This document shows positions 22,425 through 31,932 of a DNA stretch of 64,000 nt, piece after piece. The notes beneath the pieces were generated by a model. It had not been told where the DNA came from and searched no databases. It saw nothing but the letters and a program-made list of their open reading frames with translations. Numbering within the stretch: the stretch's first letter is position 1; each line of letters starts with the position of its first letter. Source of the DNA: Anaerococcus sp. Marseille-P3625 (GTDB lineage: Bacteria > Bacillota > Clostridia > Tissierellales > Peptoniphilaceae); NCBI RefSeq assembly GCF_900232825.1, contig NZ_OCTP01000011.1, positions 310,001 to 374,000 on the forward strand. Direction: 5' to 3'. A program made the translations under genes and the position numbers.

Positions 22425-22464
22425 ATGACGAGAGCGAGAGTTGATTTATTCACTCGCTCTTTTT
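22425..22464 (+). promoter_or_regulatory. Leader terminator of glpF, probable GlpP antitermination site
   Basis: AGAGCGAG (22431-22438) pairs with CTCGCTCT (22453-22460), followed by TTTTT, all upstream of the gene, so transcription should stop unless antiterminated. ATGACGAGAGCGAG (22425-22438) recurs with two changes in the glpP leader. GlpP is encoded in the window, so control by glycerol 3-phosphate is likely. Confidence 0.75.
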
Positions 22465-22482
22465 GTCTATAAGGAGGTATTT

Positions 22483-23202
22483 ATGAGAGATATTTTTGTG
22501 GCTGAATTAGTCGGAACTTTTTTACTAATTCTACTAGGAGACGGTGTTGTTGCAAACGTATTAACTAGAAAAAGTGGTATGCATGGTGCAGGCCCTGTAC
22601 AAATCACTCTTGCTTGGGGTCTTGCAGTTATGATTCCAGCAACAATATTTGGAGCCATGAGTGGCGCACACTTTAACCCTGCACTTACAATCGCACTTGC
22701 ATTTAAGGGTGACATAGGCTGGGATACATTGCTTCCTTACATAGGCGGACAAATGATAGGCGCAATGCTTGGTGCTTTATGCGTTTACATTTTGTACAAA
22801 GATCACTTTGAAGATCAATGTGACGAAGATCCAGCAACAGTACGTGGCTGCTTCTGTACTGGACCATCAATACCAAATACTGGAAGAAACCTATTATCTG
22901 AAATAATTGGTACTTTTGTTTTAGTTTTTGCTATTTTAGGCTTTGGTAATGTTGATGGCGCTGCAGGCGTTGGTGTTAACTATCTATTTGTTAACGGATT
23001 AATCGTATCTATTGGTATGAGTTTAGGCGGACTTACAGGTTATGCTATTAACCCTGCCCGTGACCTTGGACCAAGAATTATGTATGCAATACTACCTTTC
23101 AAGAAAAAAGTTGAACCTAATTGGGAATATGGCTGGATTCCAGTAGTTGGACCAATTATCGGTGGTATTTTAGCAGTTATTATCTTTAATATTGTATTTT
23201 AA
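22483..23202 (+). CDS. glpF: Glycerol uptake facilitator GlpF, 239 aa
   Basis: Aquaglyceroporin of the MIP family: six membrane segments and both NPA boxes (SGAHFNPALTIA near residue 65, GYAINPARDLGPR near 190), the second with the Asp of glycerol channels. Lets glycerol diffuse into the cell for GlpK. AAGGAGG lies six bases before the ATG at 22483; the frame is open further upstream, into the leader hairpin, but lacks a site there. Confidence 0.95.
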   Translation: MRDIFVAELVGTFLLILLGDGVVANVLTRKSGMHGAGPVQITLAWGLAVMIPATIFGAMSGAHFNPALTIALAFKGDIGWDTLLPYIGGQMIGAMLGALCVYILYKDHFEDQCDEDPATVRGCFCTGPSIPNTGRNLLSEIIGTFVLVFAILGFGNVDGAAGVGVNYLFVNGLIVSIGMSLGGLTGYAINPARDLGPRIMYAILPFKKKVEPNWEYGWIPVVGPIIGGILAVIIFNIVF

Positions 23203-23232
23203 TTTATATTAAGATTAATGTTGTAAATTTAT

Positions 23233-23259
23233 AAAGGCAAGTATTTTTACTTGCCTTTT
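23233..23259 (+). terminator. Hairpin between glpF and the next gene
   Basis: AAAGGCAAGTA pairs with TACTTGCCTTT, loop TTTT, then a short T-run. It may end glpF transcripts partially or serve as another leader attenuator for the dehydrogenase gene that starts 24 bases later. Confidence 0.65.
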
Positions 23260-23282
23260 GTCTATTAAGAATTGAGGTAAAA

Positions 23283-24788
23283 ATGTATGATGTTTTAATT
23301 ATTGGTGCTGGCGTTACAGGTGCATCAATTGCTCGTAATTTATCCAGATATAAACTTGATATTGCAATTTTAGAAAAAGCAAACGATGTTTCTATGGGCG
23401 CAAGCAAAGCCAATTCTGCAATTATTCATGGTGGTTATGCTGAACCACATAGAGAACTTCGTGGTAGAATATGCTATCCAGGAAGACAACAATTTAAAAA
23501 ATTAAATGAAGAATTAAATTTTGGTTTTCTTGAAAATGGATCTTTGGTTTTAGCTTTCCAAGAAGAAGATATGAAAGCTTTGCAAAAACTTTATGATATG
23601 GGAATAGAAAATGGCTTGGATGATATAGAAATTATCAATCAAGGAAAACTTAGAGAAATTGAACCAAATGTATCTGATGATGCCATTGCAGCTTTATATT
23701 GCAAGGGCGCAGGAGTTTGCTCTCCTTACGAATATGTAATAGCTTTAGTAGAAAATTCTCTTACCAATGGCGCTGAGCTTTTCTTAAATTCTAGAGTTTG
23801 TAAGATTTCAAAAGATGAACATTTTACTGTCGAAACTGAAGATGGCAAAAAATTTGAAGCTAAATATGTTATTAATGCCTCAGGACTTGAAGGGGCAAAA
23901 GTTTCAAATATGATTGCCGAAACTAATTTTGATATTCATCCTAGAAGTGGCGAATATTTGATTTTCCAAAAAGGAACAGGTCAAAGAATTAAACAAGTTT
24001 TATTCCAAGTTCCTACAGAAAAATCCAAGGGAATTCTTGCAACAAGAACTTACCACAACAATATCCTTCTTGGTCCCGATGCCATAGATGAAGAAGAAAT
24101 CGACTTATCAACTCATGAAGATAGGTTGATGTATATTTACAAAGAAGCTTTAAAATCAGTTAAGGATGATGTAATAAATCTAAGAGAATTTATAAGATCT
24201 TTTACAGGTCTTAGACCAGCAAGTTCAACTCATGATTTTATTATAGAAGAATCAGATATAAAAGGTTTTATCAATGTTGTTGGAATCCAATCCCCAGGAA
24301 TTACATCAAGTCCAGAAATTGCAAAAATTGTAGAAAATATTTTAAAAGAATCTGGTTTAGCTGTGGAAAATGATCCTAATTTCAACCCTCATAGAGATCC
24401 AATTATTACTTACAAAGATTTGGAAGATATGAATAAAATCAAAGATAAGGTTGATTTACCAATGGGTAATCCTGACAGAATTGTTTGTAGGTGCGAACAA
24501 GTAAAAGAATCTACAATTAGAGATGCTATGAACCGTGGAATCCCTGTAGAAACTTTTGATGCTGTAAAAAGAAGAACTAGATGTGGAATGGGATTTTGCC
24601 AAGGACAGTTTTGTAGACCAAGAGTTCTTGAAGTTATGGAAGATGAAATGGGCAAAAAACCAATTGACGATCTTTTTGATAGCGAAAGAAATGGTCTTTC
24701 TAGACTAAATAAAAAAAGAATAAATGAACTTATCAAAGAAATGGAAGAAACTTCAAAAGCGGAAATAGAGCAAAAGGAAGAAGAATAA
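23283..24788 (+). CDS. glpA: GlpA-type anaerobic glycerol-3-phosphate dehydrogenase subunit / FAD oxidoreductase, 501 aa
   Basis: N-terminal FAD fold (DVLIIGAGVTGASIARNLSRY), substrate domain of the DAO/LhgO group, and a C-terminal BFD-like [2Fe-2S] region (RIVCRCEQVKE, then RCGMGFCQGQFC). Known GlpA-type proteins oxidise glycerol 3-phosphate to dihydroxyacetone phosphate and pass electrons onward. GAGG precedes the ATG. Downstream of glpF on the + strand. A paralog with the same domains is at 26494-27921; which one is the main dehydrogenase cannot be told. Confidence 0.8.
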   Translation: MYDVLIIGAGVTGASIARNLSRYKLDIAILEKANDVSMGASKANSAIIHGGYAEPHRELRGRICYPGRQQFKKLNEELNFGFLENGSLVLAFQEEDMKALQKLYDMGIENGLDDIEIINQGKLREIEPNVSDDAIAALYCKGAGVCSPYEYVIALVENSLTNGAELFLNSRVCKISKDEHFTVETEDGKKFEAKYVINASGLEGAKVSNMIAETNFDIHPRSGEYLIFQKGTGQRIKQVLFQVPTEKSKGILATRTYHNNILLGPDAIDEEEIDLSTHEDRLMYIYKEALKSVKDDVINLREFIRSFTGLRPASSTHDFIIEESDIKGFINVVGIQSPGITSSPEIAKIVENILKESGLAVENDPNFNPHRDPIITYKDLEDMNKIKDKVDLPMGNPDRIVCRCEQVKESTIRDAMNRGIPVETFDAVKRRTRCGMGFCQGQFCRPRVLEVMEDEMGKKPIDDLFDSERNGLSRLNKKRINELIKEMEETSKAEIEQKEEE

Positions 24789-24793
24789 ATTAT

Positions 24794-24840
24794 ATGAAAA
24801 GTCCCCAAAACTTTTAAGATTTTGGGGGCTTTTCATTTTT
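24794..24840 (+). terminator. Terminator between convergent glp genes
   Basis: GAAAAGTCCCCAAAA pairs with TTTTGGGGGCTTTTC with one bulge, then a T-rich run. Ends the + strand glp unit, and the stem may also affect the leftward transcript. Confidence 0.8.
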
Positions 24841-24870
24841 AGGGTTTTTATTTTTATGTCTAGTAAGACC

Positions 24871-25227
24871 TTATAATCTTTCATCTGTTGCAATAACGTC
24901 AACTCCTGTATCAAGTACATTTGCTATTACAACATCACCTATATGAACAGGTGCTTTGATTTCTGCATCGTTAATTTGTTTCATACATTCAAATATCAAT
25001 CCCTTTGGAATAGCGCTTGCAGTTTTTACTGGAACGCTGTAGTGAGAACTTCCATCAACTCTTACTGTTGAGCAAACCATTCTTTTTGGATCTTTTATTT
25101 CATTTCTTACGTATTCTTCGCCTTTTATGCAGCTATTTCCTGTAATATCGATTATTTCATCACCTTCCATAGTTACTACTACTTGGCAACCTAGTGGGCA
25201 GTTGATGCATGTAAATTGTTTTTTCAT
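24871..25227 (-). CDS. DUF1667 iron-sulfur-type protein of the glp operon, 118 aa
   Basis: Cys-rich N-terminus (TCINCPLGCQVVV) and a further Cys pattern (GNSCIKGEEY) typical of DUF1667. In Firmicutes this protein follows a GlpA-like dehydrogenase and an NAD(P)/FAD oxidoreductase, so it probably forms the electron-transfer part of that complex. Starts in an ATGATG run overlapping the upstream stop, after GGAGG. Confidence 0.85.
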   Translation of the reverse strand: MKKQFTCINCPLGCQVVVTMEGDEIIDITGNSCIKGEEYVRNEIKDPKRMVCSTVRVDGSSHYSVPVKTASAIPKGLIFECMKQINDAEIKAPVHIGDVVIANVLDTGVDVIATDERL

Positions 25228-26483
25228 CATTCCTCCAATTGTATAGTTATTTTCTTACTATTTGGGTCAATGTCTTCTTTTTTAAGTTTAATCAATTCCA
25301 TTTCACCTGGGGCTAAAACTCTCTTTTTGCGGCTTAAGATACATTTGTCATCATTATAAACGGCAATTTTTCTTGAAGGATAAACATTGTTTACTCTAAA
25401 TTTTACAATTATAGACTCATCCATGTTATCATAGTCAATATATTGTGGCAATGTATAAGATATGCAATCTCCAGCTACTAGGTCGATTTTGTGAGATCCA
25501 TCTTTTTTGAATTCGCCTTTTATATATTTGGCTGCATTTTCTGCTGCAAGTTCACTTTCTTCTGATACAAAATCTACCAAATCGTGTACGTGCAAAACAT
25601 TTCCTGCTGCAAATATTCCATCAACGCTTGTCATTAGTTTATCTGAAACTACAGCGCCTTTGGTTTTTGGATCAATTTCTATGTTTGCTTCTTTGGTCAA
25701 TTCATTTTCTGGCAATAAGCCTACAGATAGTAAAATTGTATCGCATTCTATGAATTGCTCGCTTCCTTCAATTACTTTCAAGTGTTCATCAACTTTTGAT
25801 AGATAAACTCCCTCTACTCTTTCGGTTCCTTTTATTCCTGAAATTGTAGTTGAATAGTAAAGTGGTATGTCATAATCGTGCAAGCATTGTACTATATTTC
25901 TTTTTAGACCACCTGAAAATGGCATAAGCTCTGCAACGCATTCAACTTTTGCACCTTCAAGAGTCATACGTCTTGCCATTATTAGTCCTATATCTCCTGA
26001 TCCTAGGATTACAACTTTCTTGCCTGGCATATATCCATCAATGTTTACAAGTTTTTGAGCTGTTCCTGCACTATAAACTCCAGCAGGTCTACTTCCTGGC
26101 GTGTTTAAAGCTCCTCTTGGACGTTCTCTACAACCCATAGCAAGGATAATTGCCTTTGGTTTTATTACAAACATTCCATTTTCTTCATTCATCAATAGCA
26201 AAGTTTTATCTTCGTGCATATCCATTACTATTGTATTTAGCATTATATCTATGTCGCGTTTTTTAACTTCTACTATGAATCTTTGAGCATATTCTGGGCC
26301 TGTTAATTCTTCTTTAAATCTTTGAAGTCCAAAGCCATTGTGGATACATTGATTAAGAATTCCGCCTAATTTGTTATCACGTTCTACAATTAGGATATTT
26401 TTGATACCTTCATCGTAAGCTCTTACGGCTGCAGAAAGTCCAGCTGGGCCTCCACCAATTATTACTAAATCATAATCGCGCAT
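25227..26483 (-). CDS. NAD(P)/FAD-dependent oxidoreductase of the glp operon, 418 aa
   Basis: Two Rossmann motifs: an FAD site YDLVIIGGGPAGLSAAVRA at the N-terminus and an NAD-type site GKKVVILGSGDIGLIMARR near residue 150, as in the thioredoxin-reductase-like class. The C-terminal 90 residues are an additional domain. Between a GlpA-like protein and DUF1667, it likely reduces NAD(P) with electrons from glycerol 3-phosphate or works as the GlpB-like partner. AAGGAGAAATAG precedes the ATG. Confidence 0.85.
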   Translation of the reverse strand: MRDYDLVIIGGGPAGLSAAVRAYDEGIKNILIVERDNKLGGILNQCIHNGFGLQRFKEELTGPEYAQRFIVEVKKRDIDIMLNTIVMDMHEDKTLLLMNEENGMFVIKPKAIILAMGCRERPRGALNTPGSRPAGVYSAGTAQKLVNIDGYMPGKKVVILGSGDIGLIMARRMTLEGAKVECVAELMPFSGGLKRNIVQCLHDYDIPLYYSTTISGIKGTERVEGVYLSKVDEHLKVIEGSEQFIECDTILLSVGLLPENELTKEANIEIDPKTKGAVVSDKLMTSVDGIFAAGNVLHVHDLVDFVSEESELAAENAAKYIKGEFKKDGSHKIDLVAGDCISYTLPQYIDYDNMDESIIVKFRVNNVYPSRKIAVYNDDKCILSRKKRVLAPGEMELIKLKKEDIDPNSKKITIQLEE

Positions 26484-26493
26484 CTATTTCTCC

Positions 26494-27921
26494 TTATTTA
26501 ACTCTCTTTTCGATATAGAAAGAATCTTTACCTTTTTTGGTTACATCTTTCTCATCAATTCCCAATTCTCTGGATAGAATTTCTATGATTGAAGGTAGGC
26601 AGAAGCCACCCTGGCATCTTCCTGCTGTAGCTCTAACACGTCTTTTGATTCCATCAACTGTTCTTGCTCCAACTGGTGCATGGATTGCATCTAAGATTTC
26701 ACCTTCAGTTACTCTTTCACAACGGCAAATTATTTTACCATATTTAGGGTTTTTCTTGATTAGTTCGTTGTGTTCTTCAGCAGTCATTTCGCAAGTTTTT
26801 GGAATTGGATTTCTTCCTGGTTTAAATTCAGTATTTTCTTCTAATTGCATAGATTCTGCTACCATATCTGCCATATATTTGCCTATAGCAGGAGCTGAAG
26901 TAAGACCTGGTGATTCTATACCGATGCAATCGAAAAATCCTTTTCTACTTTCTTCAAGAACGAAATCTCCACCAACTTCATGAGCTCTGTTTCCAGAAAA
27001 AGATGTGATTACTTGTCTTACTGGTACATTTTCTACAGTATCTTCGACTTTTTCTACTACTTCTTCCAAAGCTTTTCTTGTTGTAACTAAATCTGACTTA
27101 TCATCTACAAAGTCAGCTGTTGGTCCAATTATTGTATTGCCATCGCAAGTTGGGCTTACAAGAATTCCCTTACCTTTTTCTGTTGGAAGATTAAACAAAA
27201 CATGGTTTACAAAGCCATTTGTTGCCTTATCCAAAAGCATATATTCGCCACGTCTAGCTTTAATGTTAAACTTATGATCATTAAATACTAAATCGTGGAT
27301 TTGATCTGAAAATAATCCTGCAGCATTTACAACAGCCTTTGTTTCCAATTCTTCTCCATCAGCTGTGATTAATTTATAATGATCATCTTCTATGATTATA
27401 TCTTTAATTTCAGTGTCTAATTTGTATTCAACACCATTAAGATTTGAACCTTCAGCATATGCAATATTCATCAAAAACGGATCTACTATTCCAGCATTTT
27501 TTGAATATAAAGCTGCATAGATATTTTTTTCAACTTTAGGTTCCATTTTTAGAATTTCATCATGATAGATAATTTCCATTCCGCTAACACCGTTTTCTAT
27601 ACCTTGATCATAAAGTTTTTGTAAATTTGGAAAATCTTTCTCATCATGGCACAAAACCAATGTTCCAATTTCTTTATATGGGAAATGCAATTCATCTGCC
27701 ATTTCTCTCATCATATGGTTACCTAAAACATTCATTTTTGCTTTTAATGTTCCAGGTTCTGCATCATAACCACCATGGCAAATAGCTGAATTTGCTTTTG
27801 ATGTACCTTCGCAAACGTCAGAATTCTTATCAACTACAAGAAAATCTCCCTTATATTTTGATAAATTATAAGCTAGAGAAGTGCCGGTTACGCCTGCACC
27901 TATTATAATAACATCTTTCAT
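26494..27921 (-). CDS. GlpA/LhgO-like FAD dehydrogenase with BFD iron-sulfur domain, 475 aa
   Basis: FAD fold KDVIIIGAGVTGTSLAYNL, DAO-type core, and C-terminal BFD region (IICRCERVTEGEI, GRCQGGFCLP). Probably the glycerol 3-phosphate dehydrogenase of the leftward glp operon. It is preceded by two hairpins, the second a terminator, between glpK and this gene. Ends ten bases before the NAD(P)/FAD partner. A paralog is on the + strand at 23283. Confidence 0.8.
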   Translation of the reverse strand: MKDVIIIGAGVTGTSLAYNLSKYKGDFLVVDKNSDVCEGTSKANSAICHGGYDAEPGTLKAKMNVLGNHMMREMADELHFPYKEIGTLVLCHDEKDFPNLQKLYDQGIENGVSGMEIIYHDEILKMEPKVEKNIYAALYSKNAGIVDPFLMNIAYAEGSNLNGVEYKLDTEIKDIIIEDDHYKLITADGEELETKAVVNAAGLFSDQIHDLVFNDHKFNIKARRGEYMLLDKATNGFVNHVLFNLPTEKGKGILVSPTCDGNTIIGPTADFVDDKSDLVTTRKALEEVVEKVEDTVENVPVRQVITSFSGNRAHEVGGDFVLEESRKGFFDCIGIESPGLTSAPAIGKYMADMVAESMQLEENTEFKPGRNPIPKTCEMTAEEHNELIKKNPKYGKIICRCERVTEGEILDAIHAPVGARTVDGIKRRVRATAGRCQGGFCLPSIIEILSRELGIDEKDVTKKGKDSFYIEKRVK

Positions 27922-27939
27922 CTTTTCTCCTTATATGTA

Positions 27940-28005
27940 ATAAAAAAGAGCCACTTTAGGGCTCTTTTTTGGGCAAAGAGCACCTATTAATTAAGTGACT
28001 CTTTC
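27940..28005 (-). promoter_or_regulatory. Double-hairpin attenuator between glpK and the dehydrogenase gene
   Basis: On the - strand an outer stem AAAGAGTCACTT / AGGTGCTCTTT (28005-27975, one bulge) is followed by AAGAGCC / GGCTCTT (27966-27946) and a T-run of six. The second is a classical terminator 25 bases before the coding start. It should reduce expression of the dehydrogenase relative to glpK unless antiterminated. Confidence 0.75.
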
Positions 28006-28020
28006 TCTATAAAATATTAT

Positions 28021-30104
<2,084 letters not shown>

Positions 30105-30117
30105 CATACCTCCAATA

Positions 30118-30165
30118 AAAGAACAAAACGAGCCCCTAAAAATTACATTGGCTCGTTCTCATCAT
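30118..30165 (-). promoter_or_regulatory. Leader terminator of glpP-glpK
   Basis: On the - strand AACGAGCC (30157-30150) pairs with GGCTCGTT (30134-30127), then TTGTTCTTTT. ATGATGAGAACGAG (30165-30152) overlaps the 5' arm and matches the glpF leader at 12 of 14 bases. Probable autogenous GlpP site. Confidence 0.7.
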
Positions 30166-30229
30166 TCATCTTATTATATATATATTTTATCATATATTTT
30201 TATTTTTGCAAATCTTTTCCTAAGTTTTT

Positions 30230-30826
30230 TTAAAATTCTTTTTTGCCCTCGCTAACCCCTTCAGCTTTCAATACTTTTGGTATGGTTTTTAGCAAAATTT
30301 TCAAATCATTTACAAAACTGATATCATTTGCATAGATTCCATCAGTTTTGGCTTTTATTGCTGGTGGGAGATTATCTCTTCCAGAAATTTGCGAAAGACC
30401 AGTGATTCCTGGCTTTACACTTGCCGCTCCATTTTCATATCTTAGATCTAACAACTCTTTTTCTTTTAGTATTACAGGTCTTGGCCCTATAAAACTCATG
30501 TCGCCTTTTAAGATATTAAATAATTGAGGAATTTCATCAATTGAGGTTTTTCTTAAGAATTTCCCCCAAGGAGTTATAAATTCATCTGGATTTTCAATTT
30601 CATAGGTAGAAGCATTTTTAGGTGCCGTAATTTTCATAGATCTAAATTTATAGCAAGTAAAAGCTTTATTATCAACTCCAGCTCTTTTTTGTTTAAATAA
30701 TATAGTTGCCTTAGGCTCATATATTTTCGAAATAATTCCAACTATCAAAATCAATGGACTTAGAATTATTAGAAATATTAATGAAAATATAAAATCTAAT
30801 ATGTTTTTTATATATTTTTTGTACAT
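30230..30826 (-). CDS. Undecaprenyl-phosphate sugar-1-phosphate transferase, 198 aa
   Basis: Starts polysaccharide repeat-unit synthesis on the lipid carrier. One N-terminal membrane helix (ILDFIFSLIFLIILSPLIL), then the polyisoprenyl transferase core with FKQKRAG, TCYKFRSM, RKTSIDEIPQLFNILKGDMS and FIGPRPV. The length corresponds to the minimal catalytic form. It stands alone here; other exopolysaccharide genes lie over 30 kb away. Confidence 0.9.
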   Translation of the reverse strand: MYKKYIKNILDFIFSLIFLIILSPLILIVGIISKIYEPKATILFKQKRAGVDNKAFTCYKFRSMKITAPKNASTYEIENPDEFITPWGKFLRKTSIDEIPQLFNILKGDMSFIGPRPVILKEKELLDLRYENGAASVKPGITGLSQISGRDNLPPAIKAKTDGIYANDISFVNDLKILLKTIPKVLKAEGVSEGKKEF

Positions 30827-30870
30827 TTCTTTAACCCCTCATCCATAGTATTTTTTTATTATATTACAAA

Positions 30871-31569
30871 TTAATCCAAAAACAAAGATAAATCTTCTTT
30901 AGATAATTCTATATATTCTCCTTCTTTTAACACAGGATCAAGTTCTAAATTGCCAATTGCAATTCTTTTTAAGCCTACTACTTCATTAGAAAGATTTGAA
31001 AATAATCTTTTCACCAGGTGAAATTTCCCTTCGGTAACTTTTACCAAGGCTTTTTTATCTTCTAAAATTTCTAATTTTGCAGGTCTTGCTGTATAATTAT
31101 CTTCCTTAATATAGACGCCTTTTTTAAATTCCTCTATAAGCGACTTATCTATTTTATCTCTTGTTTCTACCAGATAAGTTTTCTCAATATTAGAATTTGG
31201 GCTTGTAACTTTGTGGATAAATTTACCATCGGTGGATAGTAGAATCAATCCTCTTGTGTCCTTGTCTAATCTTCCAGCTATTGATAAATTAAGTCCTTGA
31301 TAAAATTCATCAAGCAAATCTATTACTGTTCTTTCTTTATCGTCAGTAGCAGATAAAACTCCTGCTGGTTTATTCATCATTATATAAATATTTTCAAAAT
31401 AATCTACGAATTCTCCCATATAGAAAACTTGGTCGACCTTTGGATCTACTTGAGTTGAAGAATCTTTTACTATTTCCCCATTTATTACTAAGCCACCTTT
31501 TTTGGCGTTTTTCTTGATATTTTTTCTCGTATCAAGATTAGAATTGCCAATCATTTTATCTACTCTCAT
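30871..31569 (-). CDS. RsuA-family rRNA pseudouridine synthase, 232 aa
   Basis: N-terminal S4 domain (MRVDKMIGNSNLDTRK), then the catalytic domain with AGRLDKDTRGLILLS holding the active-site Asp, and KFHLVKRLFSNLSNEVVGL. Makes pseudouridine in small-subunit or similar rRNA. Overlaps padR by four bases, so it is under the same promoter. Confidence 0.9.
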   Translation of the reverse strand: MRVDKMIGNSNLDTRKNIKKNAKKGGLVINGEIVKDSSTQVDPKVDQVFYMGEFVDYFENIYIMMNKPAGVLSATDDKERTVIDLLDEFYQGLNLSIAGRLDKDTRGLILLSTDGKFIHKVTSPNSNIEKTYLVETRDKIDKSLIEEFKKGVYIKEDNYTARPAKLEILEDKKALVKVTEGKFHLVKRLFSNLSNEVVGLKRIAIGNLELDPVLKEGEYIELSKEDLSLFLD

Positions 31570-31892
31570 TTTTTATTCCCATCTATTACATTATTAACAC
31601 AAACTGAAAGTTCTTCATAGCTTTTATAAAAGCTTGATAAATAGACTTTTCCAGCGTGGGTTATATAATAATATTTTCTTCTAGGTCCTATTTCAGATTT
31701 TTTAAAAGCTCCCAAAATAAGGCCTTTTTGGTTTAATCTTTTTAAAATTGGATAGACAGTTCCTTCTGTCATCGTGTAAAATCCATTTCTTTTTAGCTCT
31801 TCTACAAGCTCGTAACCATAGGTTTGGTTATTTTTTATTATATGAAGGATAACTCCTTCTATTACTCCCTTTAACATTTGAGATTCTATCAT
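31566..31892 (-). CDS. PadR-family transcriptional regulator, 108 aa
   Basis: Winged helix of the PadR type: QTYGYELVEELKRNGFYTMTEGTVYPILKRL, then PRRKYYYITHAG and a C-terminal dimerisation helix. Binds DNA as a dimer and usually represses itself and membrane stress genes. An inverted repeat just upstream is a likely operator. Only rsuA follows, so its other targets are not visible. Confidence 0.85.
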   Translation of the reverse strand: MIESQMLKGVIEGVILHIIKNNQTYGYELVEELKRNGFYTMTEGTVYPILKRLNQKGLILGAFKKSEIGPRRKYYYITHAGKVYLSSFYKSYEELSVCVNNVIDGNKK

Positions 31893-31901
31893 ATTATCAC
31901 C

Positions 31902-31925
31902 CTACTATATTGTATTACACAGTAG
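31902..31925. promoter_or_regulatory. PadR-operator-like inverted repeat
   Basis: CTACT...AGTAG with a partly symmetrical TATA/TACA core lies nine bases upstream of the padR start. Spacing and location fit autoregulation. Confidence 0.55.
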
Positions 31926-31932
31926 AATTTTA

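Noticed and set aside
22233-22472. 79-codon ORF on the + strand before glpF
   Set aside because: Runs through the glpF promoter and leader hairpin and has no ribosome site. The opposite strand holds the permease remnant.
24410-24808. 132-codon ORF antisense to the GlpA-like gene
   Set aside because: A shadow of the coding strand with low-complexity Ser and Leu content and no ribosome site.
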